From an uncultured Acidimicrobiales bacterium (GTDB lineage Bacteria; Actinomycetota; Acidimicrobiia; Acidimicrobiales; CADCSY01): a stretch of DNA of 56,502 bases. This document shows, piece after piece, positions 44,864-55,532 of this stretch. Position numbers and translations under genes: made by a program. Position 1 is the stretch's first letter; each line of letters opens with the position of its first letter. The stretch spans positions 1-56,502 of the forward strand of contig CADCSY010000074.1 of assembly GCA_902805555.1 (NCBI GenBank). The letters run 5' to 3'. The notes beneath the pieces are model-generated. The model saw only the letters and a list, made by a program, of their open reading frames with translations. It was not told where the DNA came from and searched no databases.

Positions 44864-45690
44864 GACGACGGCTCCGTCCGCAGCACCTCGGCGAAGCGCA
44901 GCCGGTCGAGGTCCACCACCGGTGCGACCACCACCTCCTGCTCGAGCACGCCCTGCGCCGGCGCCGCCACCCGCTCGACCCGACCGACGGGGATGCCCCC
45001 CGGGAAGACGCTGTCGTCGATGCCGCTCGTGACCACCAGCTCCCCGGGCGCCACCACCGTGGCGGGGTCGACGAGGCCGAGCTCGAGGGGTCGTCCCGGT
45101 CCGCCCCCCTCCGCCACCCCGAGGTCGCCCGAGGGGAGCCGGACGCCGACCGCAGAGGTCTGGTCGCTGACGAGCCTGACGATCGAGCGGGTTCGTGACA
45201 CGTCGACCACCCGGCCGGCCAGGCCGGCACCGGTGAGGACGGGCATGTCCTCGGCCACGCCCTCGCCGGTGCCCACGTCGAGCTGGATGGTCTGCTCGAA
45301 GTTCGACGGCGTCGTGCCGATCACCCGCGCCGAGACCGTGGGCAGGTCGGTGAAGCTGCTCAGCCCCCTCAGCTCCAGCACCTGGTCGAGCTCTGCCTCG
45401 GCATCGGCGCCGCGCAGCGCCTCGCCCTCCAGCTCGCTGATGCGGGCCCGCAGCTCGTCGTTCTCCTCCTCGAGCGCGCCGGAGCGGGTGACGCCGCGCA
45501 CGGCGTCACCCACGGGACCCACGACCGCATCGGCTGCCTCCTGCACCGGCGTGAGCGCGTCTGCGGCGCTCCGGCGCAGGGACGCGATCACGCCGCCGCC
45601 ACGGAAGTCGAGGGTGATGACGGTGACGGAGACGAGCACGAGGAGGACGAGCGTCGAGCGGGAGCGGCCTGACCGCCCGGAGAGCGCCAC
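44860..45690 (-). CDS. mreC: Rod shape-determining protein MreC
   Basis: About 276 aa. An N-terminal cytoplasmic stub and transmembrane helix (STLVLLVLVSVTVITLD), a coiled coil (GALEEENDELRARISELEGEAL) and two beta-barrel-like domains (VSARVIGTTPSNFEQTIQLD, VGVRLPSGDLGVAEG, VVTSGIDDSVFPGGIPVG) make up the family pattern. It links MreB inside to PBP2 outside. The start GTG 45690 overlaps nothing and lies 12 bp inside from the mreB stop; no better start codon occurs between it and mreB. Confidence 0.9.
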   Translation of the reverse strand: MALSGRSGRSRSTLVLLVLVSVTVITLDFRGGGVIASLRRSAADALTPVQEAADAVVGPVGDAVRGVTRSGALEEENDELRARISELEGEALRGADAEAELDQVLELRGLSSFTDLPTVSARVIGTTPSNFEQTIQLDVGTGEGVAEDMPVLTGAGLAGRVVDVSRTRSIVRLVSDQTSAVGVRLPSGDLGVAEGGGPGRPLELGLVDPATVVAPGELVVTSGIDDSVFPGGIPVGRVERVAAPAQGVLEQEVVVAPVVDLDRLRFAEVLRTEPSS

Positions 45691-45701
45691 GACGAGCCTG
45701 G

Positions 45702-46739
<1,038 letters not shown>

Positions 46740-46775
46740 GCAGGCGGGCCTCAGAGCGGGCGGGGGGTTCGGCTC

Positions 46776-46781
46776 AGGCTA
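46776..46781 (-). promoter_or_regulatory. Candidate -10 box of the mre operon
   Basis: TAGCCT on the minus strand, about 36 nt before the mreB ATG, in the 125-bp gap after ndk. No clear -35. Confidence 0.4.
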
Positions 46782-46864
46782 GAGGTGGACCTTTCGGACG
46801 ACAAGGGCCCCCCTCGGTGCCGACCGCGACCGGGAACGGCGAGGAGCGAGGCGCCCTCAGGGCC

Positions 46865-47293
46865 TCAGCTGGCGGTGGCGCCGACCGGCAGGTCGGGGAA
46901 GAAGAGCGCGATCTCGCGCTCGGCCGACGCCGCCGAGTCCGAGCCGTGCACGAGGTTCTCGGTCAGCAGGATCCCGAGGTCGCCTCGGATCGTCCCCGGT
47001 GCCGCGTCGCGTGGGTTGGTGGCGCCCATCATCGTCCGGACGACCTGCCACGTGTCCTCCGGACCCTCGACCACCAGCAGGACGGCGGGCGAGCGGGTGA
47101 TGAACGAGACGAGGTCGCCGAAGAACGGCTTGCCCTCGTGCTCCCCGTAGTGGGTGGTGGCGGTGGCCTCGTCGATCTGGCGGAGCTCGGCGGCGACGAG
47201 GCGCAGGCCCTTGCGCTCGAGGCGGGCGATGATCTCACCGGAGAGGCCCCGCTCGACGGCGTCGGGCTTGCAGATGACGAAGGTTCGGTCCAT
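46865..47293 (-). CDS. ndk: Nucleoside diphosphate kinase
   Basis: 142 aa, normal length. Balances NTP pools. The N-terminal [19 protein letters not shown], the [18 protein letters not shown] loop and the catalytic His in [16 protein letters not shown] are all present. ATG 47293 has TACCCT 10 nt upstream, giving a near-leaderless transcript. Confidence 0.97.
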   Translation of the reverse strand: MDRTFVICKPDAVERGLSGEIIARLERKGLRLVAAELRQIDEATATTHYGEHEGKPFFGDLVSFITRSPAVLLVVEGPEDTWQVVRTMMGATNPRDAAPGTIRGDLGILLTENLVHGSDSAASAEREIALFFPDLPVGATAS

Positions 47294-47303
47294 GAGGCGG
47301 CTC

Positions 47304-47309
47304 AGGGTA
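47304..47309 (-). promoter_or_regulatory. Short-leader -10 box of ndk
   Basis: TACCCT on the minus strand, 10 nt before ATG 47293, in the folC-ndk gap. Confidence 0.35.
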
Positions 47310-47344
47310 GGGCCGCCCCCCCTCGCCGACGAATCCCCCAGCGG

Positions 47345-48673
47345 TCAGCGGGGTCGGTCCACCGGGGGGCGGTGGGAGACGCCGAGGCTCCGGCGGGCCT
47401 CGCCGACCACGTACAGCGAGCCGGTGACCAGGATGAGGTCGTCGGTGCCCGCCGCCTCGCCTGCCCGCTGGACGGCGTCGGCGACATCCCGGGCCACCAC
47501 CGCCTCGACCCCCACCTCCTCTGCTGCCGCAGCCACCTCTGCGGCCGGCATCGCCCGGGGGGAGTCGGCGGCGCACGCCACCACGAGCTCGACCTCCGCC
47601 TCGGCCAGGATCTCGAGCATCTCGACGGGGTCACGACCCTGGTTCATGCCGACGACGAGGAAGCGGGAGCCCGGGACGTCGAAGTCGTCCAGGGTCGCCG
47701 CCGCCGCCTGCGCTGCCGCCGGGTTGTGGGCGCCGTCCAGGATCACGAGCGGCTGGCGCCCGACCACCTCGAAGCGGCCCGGGTTGGTGACGGCGTCGAG
47801 GCCCTGTTGCAGGAGCTCGGGATCGGTGGGGCGGCCGAAGAACGTCTCGACCGCCACCACGGCGGCGGCCACGTTGTCGCCCTGGTGGGCGCCGTGGAGG
47901 GGGACGAAGACCTCGTCGTACACGGCCAGGGGGGTGCGGATGGCCAGGAGCCGCCCGCCGACGGCCACGTCGTTCTCGAGCACCTCGTAGTCCCGCCCCC
48001 GCAGGAGCACGTCGGTCGCGCCGGCGGCCTCGAAGATGCCGTACAGGTCCGGGTCTGTCTCACCCAGGACCAGGGAGGAGCCGGGCTTGACGATGCCCGC
48101 CTTCTCGCTGGCGATGTGCGCCCTGGTCGGCCCGAGCACCTGCGTGTGGTCGAGGTCGATGTTGGTGATCACGGCGACGGTGGCGTCGGCCACGTTCGTC
48201 GAGTCCCAACGACCGGCGAGGCCGACCTCGAGCACGGTGACGTCGACGGCGATGTCGGCGAACCAGCGGAAGGCGGCGAGGGTGAGGATGTCGAACCGGC
48301 TCGGGCGGACGCCGCTCAGCTCCTCGACCGCGGCGACCGCAGCCAGCGCCTCGGCCAGCGCGACGTCGTCGATCGGCTGGTCGTGGCGGGCGATCCGCTC
48401 GTTGATGCGCTCGAGGTCGGGGCTCGTGTACAGACCGACCCCGAGGTCGTGGGCGGTGAGCAACGCCGAGGTGATCCTGGCGGTCGACCCCTTGCCGTTC
48501 GTGCCGGTGATGTGGATCACCGGCGCAGCCCCCTGTGGGTCACCGAGCAGCTCGCTCAGCCGGCGCATGGGGTCGAGCGTTGGCGCCGACACCCGGTTGG
48601 GAGCCTGGACCTCCATGTTGACGTGGCCCTCGAGCCAGGCGAGCGCCCGGCCGAGGTCCCACGCGCCCGGCAT
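47345..48673 (-). CDS. folC: Bifunctional folylpolyglutamate synthase/dihydrofolate synthase
   Basis: 442 aa. Mur-ligase-like: P-loop HITGTNGKGSTARIT, YTSPDLERINERI, VLEVGLAGRWDSTNV, NIDLDHTQVLG, EKAGIVKPG with carbamylated-Lys region, and LDGAHNPAAAQ. Adds glutamates to folates. The ATG at 48673 has no clear Shine-Dalgarno. It sits between ndk and a repeat-containing membrane protein, where valS usually lies in related genomes. Confidence 0.95.
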   Translation of the reverse strand: MPGAWDLGRALAWLEGHVNMEVQAPNRVSAPTLDPMRRLSELLGDPQGAAPVIHITGTNGKGSTARITSALLTAHDLGVGLYTSPDLERINERIARHDQPIDDVALAEALAAVAAVEELSGVRPSRFDILTLAAFRWFADIAVDVTVLEVGLAGRWDSTNVADATVAVITNIDLDHTQVLGPTRAHIASEKAGIVKPGSSLVLGETDPDLYGIFEAAGATDVLLRGRDYEVLENDVAVGGRLLAIRTPLAVYDEVFVPLHGAHQGDNVAAAVVAVETFFGRPTDPELLQQGLDAVTNPGRFEVVGRQPLVILDGAHNPAAAQAAAATLDDFDVPGSRFLVVGMNQGRDPVEMLEILAEAEVELVVACAADSPRAMPAAEVAAAAEEVGVEAVVARDVADAVQRAGEAAGTDDLILVTGSLYVVGEARRSLGVSHRPPVDRPR

Positions 48674-48738
48674 CGGGGGGACGACGATGGGGCTGTCGTC
48701 GGACCCCTCGTCGGGGCCGGGGGGCAGGACCGGGGACG

Positions 48739-49587
48739 TCAGGCGCTCGCCCGCTCTCGTCCGGCCGCCGCCAGGTCGGCGAGCGAGGCGAGGGCGAGGT
48801 CGAGCTGAGGACGGGCGTTCTCCGCCGCCAGCACCGCCCGGGCGGCAGCCAGCTCGGCGGCTGCCTGCACGTGGGGTCGCGCTGCCTCACCTGCGAGGAT
48901 CGCCCGGGCCCGGGCCGCCTCACGGGCGGACAGGACGTGGGGTCGCGCTGCCTCGCTGGCGGCCAGCGCCCGCAGCTTCGCCGCCTCCGACGCCGACGCC
49001 ACATGCGGACGAGCCGCCTCAGCCGCAGCCAACGCCCGCAGCTTCGCCGCCTCCGACGCCGAGGTCACATGCGGACGAGCCGCCTCAGCCGCAGCCAGCG
49101 CCCGCAGCTTCGCTGCGTCCGACGCCGAGGTCACGTGGGGGCGGGCGGCGTCGGCGACCGTGCTGAGGTGCTCCTTCGCCGAACCCGCCGCGGCGACGAC
49201 GGCGGGGACCGCCACGTCGGCAGCCTGCTGGAGGCGCTCCACCGCCGCACCGGCGGCGTCCTGCAGCATCGGGGTGGCCTGGCCTGCGGTGCGCTGCGCC
49301 CTGCGGATCGCCACCTCCGCTGCGTGGCTCACGGCCTCGGCCCGCTCGGCCGCCTGGCCCAGCAGCGAGCTCAGCGACGGGCTGGTGGCGAGGGCGAGCA
49401 TCCGCTTGCGGTCGCGGCGGTCGAGGAACCAGCCGATGGTGCCGCCCACCAGCGCTGCCTCGGCCGCTGCCTTGCCGACCCGCAGGCCGAGCTCGTCATG
49501 GGCGTCGTCGCTGCGCACGTCCTGCACGAGGCGGACCCCGGCACCGACGGCGCCGCCGAGCAGCACGCCCTTCCACAGCTTGCGCAT
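48739..49587 (-). CDS. Membrane-associated protein with five 22-residue amphipathic repeats
   Basis: 282 aa, family not recognised. MRKLWKGVLLGGAVGAGVRL suggests an N-terminal membrane-inserting helix, and EAALVGGTIGWFLDRRDRKR a second. A linker of Ala-rich helix (about 75-145) leads to five tandem 22-residue units starting AARPHV, each of the form AARPHV-xxAxxAAxxRAxLAxE, then a sixth degenerate unit NARPQLDLAL and a C-terminal tail. Twenty-two equals two 11-residue turns, as in apolipoprotein-like and LEA-like amphipathic helices. Pro in each unit would kink the helix. ATG 49587 has GGGAG upstream. The protein fills the clpX-folC gap. Confidence 0.82.
   Translation of the reverse strand: MRKLWKGVLLGGAVGAGVRLVQDVRSDDAHDELGLRVGKAAAEAALVGGTIGWFLDRRDRKRMLALATSPSLSSLLGQAAERAEAVSHAAEVAIRRAQRTAGQATPMLQDAAGAAVERLQQAADVAVPAVVAAAGSAKEHLSTVADAARPHVTSASDAAKLRALAAAEAARPHVTSASEAAKLRALAAAEAARPHVASASEAAKLRALAASEAARPHVLSAREAARARAILAGEAARPHVQAAAELAAARAVLAAENARPQLDLALASLADLAAAGRERASA
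48820..49149 (-). repeat. Five 66-bp coding tandem repeats
   Basis: Period of exactly 66 bp, read on the minus strand from 49149 down to 48820. Units 1 to 3 are near identical even at third positions (ACATGCGGACGAGCCGCCTC at 49001 and 49067), so they were duplicated recently; units 4 and 5 have diverged. A repeat-length polymorphism is likely. Confidence 0.85.
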
Positions 49588-49682
49588 CACTGTTCTCCCA
49601 CTGGTCTGGCCCGGGGCGCGACGGAGGCCGCGGCGGGCGTTCGGGCCGGGCCTACCCGCTGGCGCGGGAGGCAACCGGTGCT

Positions 49683-50960
49683 CTACGAGGCGGCTCGTCG
49701 GGGTCGCTGCGCCCGTGTGACCTCACCGCGAGGCACGAGCGTCGGGTTGACCTTCTCCTGGACCACCTTGCGGTCGATCACGCACCTGCCGATGTCGCTC
49801 CGGCTCGGCAGGTCGTACATCACGTTGAGGAGGACCTCCTCGAGGATGGCCCGCAGGCCTCGGGCGCCGGTGCCGCGCAGCATGGCCTGCTCGGCCACCG
49901 CCTCGAGGGCGTCGGCGGTGAACTCGAGCTCGACGTCCTCGAACTCGAAGAACTTCTGGTACTGCTTGATGAGCGCGTTCTTCGGCGCCACGAGGATGTC
50001 GACCAGCGCCTCCCGGTCGAGGCTGGACACGGCGCCGATCACCGGCAGCCGGCCGATGAACTCGGGGATGAGACCGAACTTGAGGAGGTCCTCGGGCAGC
50101 ACCTTGGTGAGGATGGCGCCGAGCTCCTTGTCGTCCGCCGGGCGGATGTCGGCGGCGAAGCCCACGCCCTTCTTGCCGGTCCGCCCCTCGATGATCTTCT
50201 CGATGCCGGCGAAGGCCCCACCGCAGACGAACAGGATGTTCGTCGTGTCGATCTGGATGAACTCCTGGTGGGGGTGCTTGCGGCCACCCTGGGGGGGCAC
50301 GGAGGCGGTCGTCCCCTCGAGGATCTTCAGCAGCGCCTGCTGCACGCCCTCGCCGGACACGTCGCGCGTGATCGACGGGTTCTCGCTCTTGCGGGCGATC
50401 TTGTCGATCTCGTCGATGTAGATGATGCCGGTCTCGGCCTTCTTCACGTCGTAGTCGGCGGCCTGGATGAGCTTGAGGAGGATGTTCTCCACGTCCTCGC
50501 CCACGTAGCCCGCCTCGGTCAGCGCCGTGGCGTCGGCGATGGCGAAGGGCACGTTGAGCATGCGGGCCAGGGTCTGGGCCAGCAGCGTCTTGCCGCACCC
50601 GGTGGGCCCGAGCAGGAGGATGTTGCTCTTCGCCAGCTCGACGTCGCCGTCGTGGGTGGCGCCGAACTGCACCCGCTTGTAGTGGTTGTAGACCGCCACC
50701 GACAGGATCTGCTTGGCGTGGCCCTGCCCGACGATGTAGTCGTCGAGGAACTCGTGGATCTCACGGGGCTTGGGCAGCTCGTCGAAGTGCAGCTCGGAGG
50801 TCTCGGAGAGCTCCTCCTCGATGATCTCGTTGCAGAGGTCGATGCACTCGTCGCAGATGTAGACGCCGGGCCCGGCGATCAGCTTCTTGACCTGCTTCTG
50901 GCTCTTGCCGCAGAAGCTGCACTTGAGCAGGTCTCCCCCGCCCTCCCCGATCCGTGCCAT
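49683..50960 (-). CDS. clpX: ATP-dependent protease ATP-binding subunit ClpX
   Basis: 425 aa. N-terminal zinc-binding domain with four Cys (CSFCGKSQ and [10 protein letters not shown]), AAA+ module with Walker [14 protein letters not shown], Walker [12 protein letters not shown], pore loop [11 protein letters not shown], and the ClpP-docking loop [10 protein letters not shown]. Unfolds and feeds substrates to ClpP. GGGGGAAG precedes ATG 50960. Lies 24 bp from clpP in the same direction. Confidence 0.98.
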   Translation of the reverse strand: MARIGEGGGDLLKCSFCGKSQKQVKKLIAGPGVYICDECIDLCNEIIEEELSETSELHFDELPKPREIHEFLDDYIVGQGHAKQILSVAVYNHYKRVQFGATHDGDVELAKSNILLLGPTGCGKTLLAQTLARMLNVPFAIADATALTEAGYVGEDVENILLKLIQAADYDVKKAETGIIYIDEIDKIARKSENPSITRDVSGEGVQQALLKILEGTTASVPPQGGRKHPHQEFIQIDTTNILFVCGGAFAGIEKIIEGRTGKKGVGFAADIRPADDKELGAILTKVLPEDLLKFGLIPEFIGRLPVIGAVSSLDREALVDILVAPKNALIKQYQKFFEFEDVELEFTADALEAVAEQAMLRGTGARGLRAILEEVLLNVMYDLPSRSDIGRCVIDRKVVQEKVNPTLVPRGEVTRAQRPRRAAS

Positions 50961-50984
50961 GTCTTCCCCCCGGCTCCCGGTTCG

Positions 50985-51665
50985 CTACGACTTCGTCGCC
51001 GCGGCGTTCGCCGGCGCGCTCTCGCGGGCGGCGATGACCTCGTCGATGATGCCGTACTCCTTGGCCTCCGGCGCGGACAGGATGAAGTCGCGGTCGGTGT
51101 CCTTGTGGATCCGCTCGATCGACTGGCCCGTGTGGTCGGCCAGCATCTCCTCGAGCATCGTGCGCATGCGGTCGATCTCCTTGGCCGCCAGCTCGATGTC
51201 GACCGCCTGGCCCATGGCCTGGCCGTAGGGCTGGTGGAGCAGGATCCGGGCCCGTGGCAGCGCCAGGCGCTTGCCCTTGGCCCCGGCGGCCAGCAGCACG
51301 GCCGCAGCGGACGCCGCCTGCCCGAAGCAGATCGTGCCGATGTCGGGGCGCACGAACTGCATGGTGTCGTAGATGGCGAACAGCGCCGTGATGTCGCCGC
51401 CCGGGCTGTTGATGTAGATGCTGATGTCCTTGTCGGGGTTCTCCGACTCGAGGTGCAGCAGCTGGGCGGAGATCAGGTTGGCGATGGTGTCGTCGATCGG
51501 CGTGCCCAGGAAGATGATGTTGTCCTTGAGCAGCCTCGAGTACAGGTCGAAGGCCCGCTCCCCCCGGTTGGTCTGCTCGACCACCGTGGGCACCAGGTAC
51601 CCGAAGGCCTCCAGGCGTCGGTGACCGCCGGCGAGCAGCTCCATGGTGCGGATGGGGTCGGTCAT
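50985..51665 (-). CDS. clpP: ATP-dependent Clp protease proteolytic subunit
   Basis: 226 aa. Serine protease with catalytic Ser in [17 protein letters not shown] (family usually GQAASMGA), His in ILLHQPYG and Asp in [31 protein letters not shown] forms the handle/oxyanion strand. An N-terminal stretch of about 20 residues is likely removed on maturation. ATG 51665 overlaps the tig stop (ATGA). Only one clpP is here, whereas many actinobacteria have clpP1-clpP2 in tandem. Confidence 0.96.
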   Translation of the reverse strand: MTDPIRTMELLAGGHRRLEAFGYLVPTVVEQTNRGERAFDLYSRLLKDNIIFLGTPIDDTIANLISAQLLHLESENPDKDISIYINSPGGDITALFAIYDTMQFVRPDIGTICFGQAASAAAVLLAAGAKGKRLALPRARILLHQPYGQAMGQAVDIELAAKEIDRMRTMLEEMLADHTGQSIERIHKDTDRDFILSAPEAKEYGIIDEVIAARESAPANAAATKS

Positions 51666-53065
51666 GCTGACTGCTCCTCGACGTCGGTGGCGGTCTGCTC
51701 GGGCGTGTGCTCGTGCTCGTGCTCGTCGTGCAGGTGCTCGTCGAGCTCGTCCGGGGCCTCGAGCAGCGCCCGGTCCACGAGGTTGCCCTCCTCGTCGACG
51801 ACCTCGGCGTGCTCGACGAGCCACTCCAGCGCCTTGCCCCGCCGTAGGTCGGAGCGTACCGCCGAGAGCTGCTCGGCGCGCTCGAGCTGCTCTCGGACGG
51901 TGGCGACCGGCTGGCCCACCCGCTCGGCGATCTTGACGATCTCGGCGTCGACCTCCTCGTCGGTGGCGTCGAGCTGCTCGGCCTCGGCGACGGCCCGCAG
52001 GCCCAGGTCGGCCTTGACGGCCTCCACCGCCTGCTCGCGCAGCTGGCCGATGAGCGCCTCGCCGGTGGTGCCGGTGGCCTCGAGGTACTGCTGGATCGAC
52101 GCGCCCTGGTGGGTCAGACGGTGCTGCAGGTCGTCGGCCCGCCGCTCGACCTCGGCCTCGACCAGCGGCTCGGGCGCGTCGTCCTCGATCAGTGCGACGA
52201 GCGAGGCGAGGACGCCGTCGCGGAGCGCCATCCGGGTCTGCACCCGCTTGATGGCGACGAGGCGGCTCGCGAGGTCGGCTCGCAGCGCCTCCACCGTCTC
52301 GAACTCCGAAGCCTCGTTGGCCCACTCGTCGTCGACCTCGGGGAGCACCTGCTCCTTCACGTCCTTGACGAGCACCCGGAAGGCGATGGTGGCGTCCTCC
52401 TCCGGGTCGGGGTGCTCGGCGTCGAACACCAGCACGTCGCCGGGCTGGGCACCCCGCAGGTGCTCGTCGAGCTCGGGGACCACGCCGTCCGACCCGAGCT
52501 CGTAGAGGTAGTCGTCGGCGGTCAGCCCTTCGAGTGGCTCGCCGTCGACCGAGCCGGCGACGTCGATCGTGACGTGGTCGCCGTCCTGGGCGGGACGCTC
52601 CACCGCCACGAGCTCGCCCGACTGCGCCCGCAGGCGCTCGATCTGGGCGTCGACAGCGGCCTCGTCGGCCTCGGGGCTGGGCACCTCGACGCGCAGCCCG
52701 CCGTAGCCGGGCACCGTGATCCGGGGCCGGACCTCGACCACGGCGTCGAAGACCACGGGCCCGTCCGCCTCGCCGGCGGTGATGTCGATCTCGGGCGGTG
52801 CGATGACGTCGACGTCGTGCTCCCCGACAGCCTTCGCGTAGTACTGCGGGAGCGACTCGCGCAGCGCCTCCTGGCGGGCCGCCTCGGGGCCCACCCGGGC
52901 CTCGAGGATCTTGCGGGGGGCCTTCCCGGGACGGAACCCGGGGATGCGGACCTCCTTGGCGATGCGCCGGAAGGCAGCGTCGAGCGCCTTGTCGAACTCC
53001 ACCTCGTCGACCTCGACGCTGAGCTTGACCTTGTTGCCCTCGAGGGGTTCGACGCTCGTCTTCAC
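51662..53065 (-). CDS. tig: Trigger factor, ribosome-associated chaperone
   Basis: 467 aa. Ribosome-binding domain with signature [16 protein letters not shown], a central FKBP-like PPIase domain (about 150-240: [34 protein letters not shown]), and a helical C-terminal arm domain ending in an acidic/His-rich tail [19 protein letters not shown] 53065 is chosen by family N-terminus [21 protein letters not shown] lies 9 nt upstream, giving a near-leaderless transcript for tig-clpP-clpX. Confidence 0.95.
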   Translation of the reverse strand: MKTSVEPLEGNKVKLSVEVDEVEFDKALDAAFRRIAKEVRIPGFRPGKAPRKILEARVGPEAARQEALRESLPQYYAKAVGEHDVDVIAPPEIDITAGEADGPVVFDAVVEVRPRITVPGYGGLRVEVPSPEADEAAVDAQIERLRAQSGELVAVERPAQDGDHVTIDVAGSVDGEPLEGLTADDYLYELGSDGVVPELDEHLRGAQPGDVLVFDAEHPDPEEDATIAFRVLVKDVKEQVLPEVDDEWANEASEFETVEALRADLASRLVAIKRVQTRMALRDGVLASLVALIEDDAPEPLVEAEVERRADDLQHRLTHQGASIQQYLEATGTTGEALIGQLREQAVEAVKADLGLRAVAEAEQLDATDEEVDAEIVKIAERVGQPVATVREQLERAEQLSAVRSDLRRGKALEWLVEHAEVVDEEGNLVDRALLEAPDELDEHLHDEHEHEHTPEQTATDVEEQSA

Positions 53066-53074
53066 AGGCCCGGG

Positions 53075-53080
53075 AGTGTA
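53075..53080 (-). promoter_or_regulatory. Short-leader -10 box of tig-clpPX
   Basis: TACACT on the minus strand, 9 nt before GTG 53065. Confidence 0.45.
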
Positions 53081-53185
53081 ACGGGACCCGACGACGCCCT
53101 CCCTTGGGCTCCCCCGGTGGCACGCCCCGGGGACGGTGGGCCGGCACGGGTGACCGGGAGGGCCCCCAAGGCCGGGGAGCGTCGC

Positions 53186-53191
53186 TAAGGT
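53186..53191 (+). promoter_or_regulatory. Candidate -10 box of tRNA-Pro
   Basis: TAAGGT ends 9 nt before the first base of the tRNA, the expected distance for transcription starting at or just before it. Confidence 0.5.
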
Positions 53192-53200
53192 GAGCGGGTC

Positions 53201-53272
53201 CGGGGAGTGGCGCAGTGGTAGCGCTCCACGTTTGGGACGTGGTGGTCGCGGGTTCGAGTCCCGTCTCCCCGA
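53201..53272 (+). tRNA. tRNA-Pro(UGG)
   Basis: Full cloverleaf. Acceptor arms CGGGGAG (53201-53207) and CTCCCCG (53265-53271) pair, the anticodon stem is CCACG/CGTGG with loop TTTGGGA, and the anticodon TGG is at 53233-53235. The T-loop GGTTCGAGTCC is standard. CCA is not encoded. Confidence 0.96.
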
Positions 53273-53323
53273 CCGATCCGACTCCCCTGCCCCACGAGCC
53301 TGCTGGGCGTCCGGAGCCTCCGC

Positions 53324-53329
53324 TAGCGT
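53324..53329 (+). promoter_or_regulatory. Candidate -10 box of tRNA-Gly
   Basis: TAGCGT ends 12 nt before the tRNA, in the 69-bp gap after tRNA-Pro. Confidence 0.35.
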
Positions 53330-53341
53330 CGCCTGGCGCGT

Positions 53342-53415
53342 GCGGGCGTAGCTCAATGGCAGAGTCCCAGGCTTCCATCCTGGTGATGCGGGTTCGATCC
53401 CCGTCGCCCGCTCCA
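53342..53415 (+). tRNA. tRNA-Gly(UCC)
   Basis: Acceptor arms GCGGGCG (53342-53348) and CGCCCGC (53405-53411), anticodon stem CCAGG/CCTGG, loop CTTCCAT, anticodon TCC at 53374-53376. CCA is encoded (53413-53415), unlike the neighbouring tRNA-Pro. Confidence 0.96.
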
Positions 53416-53633
53416 CCCACACGTCCGGCGCGAGCACGGGGCGTCAGGCGCCGCCCGTAGGCCGCCTGCCTACATCGACGCTGGCTCGACCGGCCCGATC
53501 GGCGGCGACACGCGTCCCGGCTGACCGTGGGCGCGACGTCGAGTTGACGCCGCGAGCAGCAGGACGGCGGAGGTGTCGGCCGAAGAGCTGCAACGCCCGG
53601 CGGGCGGGCGCGACCTCCGTCCCGCCAGCCCGA

Positions 53634-55532
53634 CTAGTCGGGGCGCGCCATCCGCTCGAGCTGCGGGGCCAGCCAGCGCCACACCAGGCGACCTCCCTCA
53701 GCGGTGAAGTGCACGCCGTCCTCGCGCATGCGCACTCCTTCGCGTTCGTCCACGAACCGGCCGGCGGGGCAGAGGTAGGCAGCCAGGTCCACGAAGGTCA
53801 CCGCACCGGCGCGGGCAGCCGCCTCCCTGAACACCGCATCGACCCAGGCGGTTCGCCCGTCATCGGACCGTGCGTCGTCGAGGCGAGGGTCCACGGCAGT
53901 GCGTGACCGGCCGTAGCACGGGACGCCGAGCAGGGCGACGGGGTGGTGGCCGCCACGGGTCAGGATGTCGAGTCCCTCGTCGAGACGATCGAGCAGGTAG
54001 CGCCGGTATGCAGCGGTGCCGACCCGCAGCACCTCTCCGTCCACCTCGCGATCGACCACCTCCCAGGCCCCGACCATGACCACCGACACCTGTGGGTCGA
54101 ACCGGGTGACCTTGTCCCGCCAGTCGTCGAAGACCGAGGGGCATTCCGAGTCCTGCGCCACGCCACGGTCACCGAAGTGGGACCGTCCGAGCACCACGCC
54201 GCAGCCGAGCACACCGTGGGAGTCGAGGGTGATGCGGGATCGCAGCTCCTCGCCCGGGAAGGCGTAGGTGAGCGTGAAGGCCGCCGAGTCGCCGACCAAG
54301 AGCACCCGGGTCGCGTTCGGGTCGGGAGGTTCTGCGAACGCCGCGAGGCCGGCGTTGACGTCGGCCGGCGGACGGGCCACTGCGCTCACCACGACGATGG
54401 AGAGCACCGTGGCGAGGGCTGCCGACGCCGTGGTCAAGCCGGCCCGAGGCCCGGAGAAGGCGCCACGGCGCACAGGCATCTCCAAGAAGCGGTACGAGGC
54501 CAGCGAAACCACCGCGGTGACGGCGAGGCGGAGGAGCAGCAGGGCGGTACCGGACAGCCCGACCCGGCCGGAGGTGAGCACGATGTACACGGGCCAGTGC
54601 CACAGGTAGAGGCCGTAGGAGATGCGACCGATGGCGGGGAGGGGCCGCAGTGCGAGCGCACGGCCCACCAGCCCCCCGGGCGTCACCGCCGCAGCGATCA
54701 CGGCCCCCGTCGACAGCGCCAGCAGGAGGAACCCTCCGGAGTACATCCAGAGGTCGAAGTCGTCGACGGTCGCCAGGAGCGCAAGGCAGACGACGGCGCC
54801 GGCCACCCCTGCGGCTTGCACGACCGGGCCACCGAGCGGCCGGCGCCGGAGCACGAGGCCGAGGGCGGCCCCGACGAGGAGCGACTGCGCCCGGGTGTCC
54901 GTCCCGTAGTAGGCGCGGGAGAGGTCCTGGCCCGGTCCCGACAGGGCGGCCATGAGGAGCGCCGAGCCCGCCGCCCCCGCCAGCACGACCACGACCGCCA
55001 AGGCCGGCCGGCGGCGCCAGAGGACCACGAGGACGCTGAGCGCCAGCGGCCAGAGGAGGTACCACTGCTCCTCGATGGCGAGAGACCACGTGTGGCGGAG
55101 CGGCGAGGGCTCGCCGAACTGCTCGAAGTACGACTGGTCACTCACGATGAACTGCCAGTTGGAGACGTAGAGCAGGGCGGCCAGGCCGTCCTCCCGGACG
55201 CGGTCGAACTGGGCGCGGGAGAGCACGAACGGCGCAAGAGCGGCGACGGCTGCGACGGCGGCGAACAGGGCAGGCAGCAAGCGGCGGGCGCGGCGCGCCC
55301 AGAAGGCCGGCAGGTCGATGCGCCCCGTGACGTCGTGCTCGAGCAGCAAGAGCGTGGTGATGAGGTAACCGCTGAGGACGAGGAACAGGTCGACTCCGAG
55401 GAAGCCGCCGCCTGCTGGGCTGAACCCGGCGTGGTAGAGGAGCACCGCTCCCACCGCCACGGCGCGCAGGCCGTCGAGGGCGGGCACGTACGGGAGTCGT
55501 GGCCGGACCGGGCTCGCCGTGGCCCCGCTCAC
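53634..55532 (-). CDS. OafA-type acyltransferase: AT3 membrane domain with SGNH hydrolase-like domain
   Basis: 632 aa. The AT3 half (about residues 15-370) has RLPYVPALDGLRAVAVGAVLLYHAG with the conserved His, GGFLGVDLFLVLSGYLI, RRARRLLPAL and SLAIEEQWYLLWPL, with ten or so helices. The extracytoplasmic SGNH half (about 405-630) has VLLVGDSAAFTLTYAF with the nucleophile Ser and the catalytic DGVHFTAEGG near the end. Such proteins O-acetylate cell-surface sugars. GTG 55532 is the start. Codon use is looser than in the clp/mre genes, and it lies between tRNA clusters, so it may belong to a transferred segment. Confidence 0.93.
   Translation of the reverse strand: MSGATASPVRPRLPYVPALDGLRAVAVGAVLLYHAGFSPAGGGFLGVDLFLVLSGYLITTLLLLEHDVTGRIDLPAFWARRARRLLPALFAAVAAVAALAPFVLSRAQFDRVREDGLAALLYVSNWQFIVSDQSYFEQFGEPSPLRHTWSLAIEEQWYLLWPLALSVLVVLWRRRPALAVVVVLAGAAGSALLMAALSGPGQDLSRAYYGTDTRAQSLLVGAALGLVLRRRPLGGPVVQAAGVAGAVVCLALLATVDDFDLWMYSGGFLLLALSTGAVIAAAVTPGGLVGRALALRPLPAIGRISYGLYLWHWPVYIVLTSGRVGLSGTALLLLRLAVTAVVSLASYRFLEMPVRRGAFSGPRAGLTTASAALATVLSIVVVSAVARPPADVNAGLAAFAEPPDPNATRVLLVGDSAAFTLTYAFPGEELRSRITLDSHGVLGCGVVLGRSHFGDRGVAQDSECPSVFDDWRDKVTRFDPQVSVVMVGAWEVVDREVDGEVLRVGTAAYRRYLLDRLDEGLDILTRGGHHPVALLGVPCYGRSRTAVDPRLDDARSDDGRTAWVDAVFREAAARAGAVTFVDLAAYLCPAGRFVDEREGVRMREDGVHFTAEGGRLVWRWLAPQLERMARPD

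Noticed and set aside
48820-49149. 66-bp repeats as a CRISPR array
   Set aside because: Repeats are contiguous without spacers, in frame, and encode a regular 22-residue unit.
53201-53415. Prophage or integrative element attachment at tRNA-Pro or tRNA-Gly
   Set aside because: No integrase and no duplicated tRNA 3' end could be found in the window.
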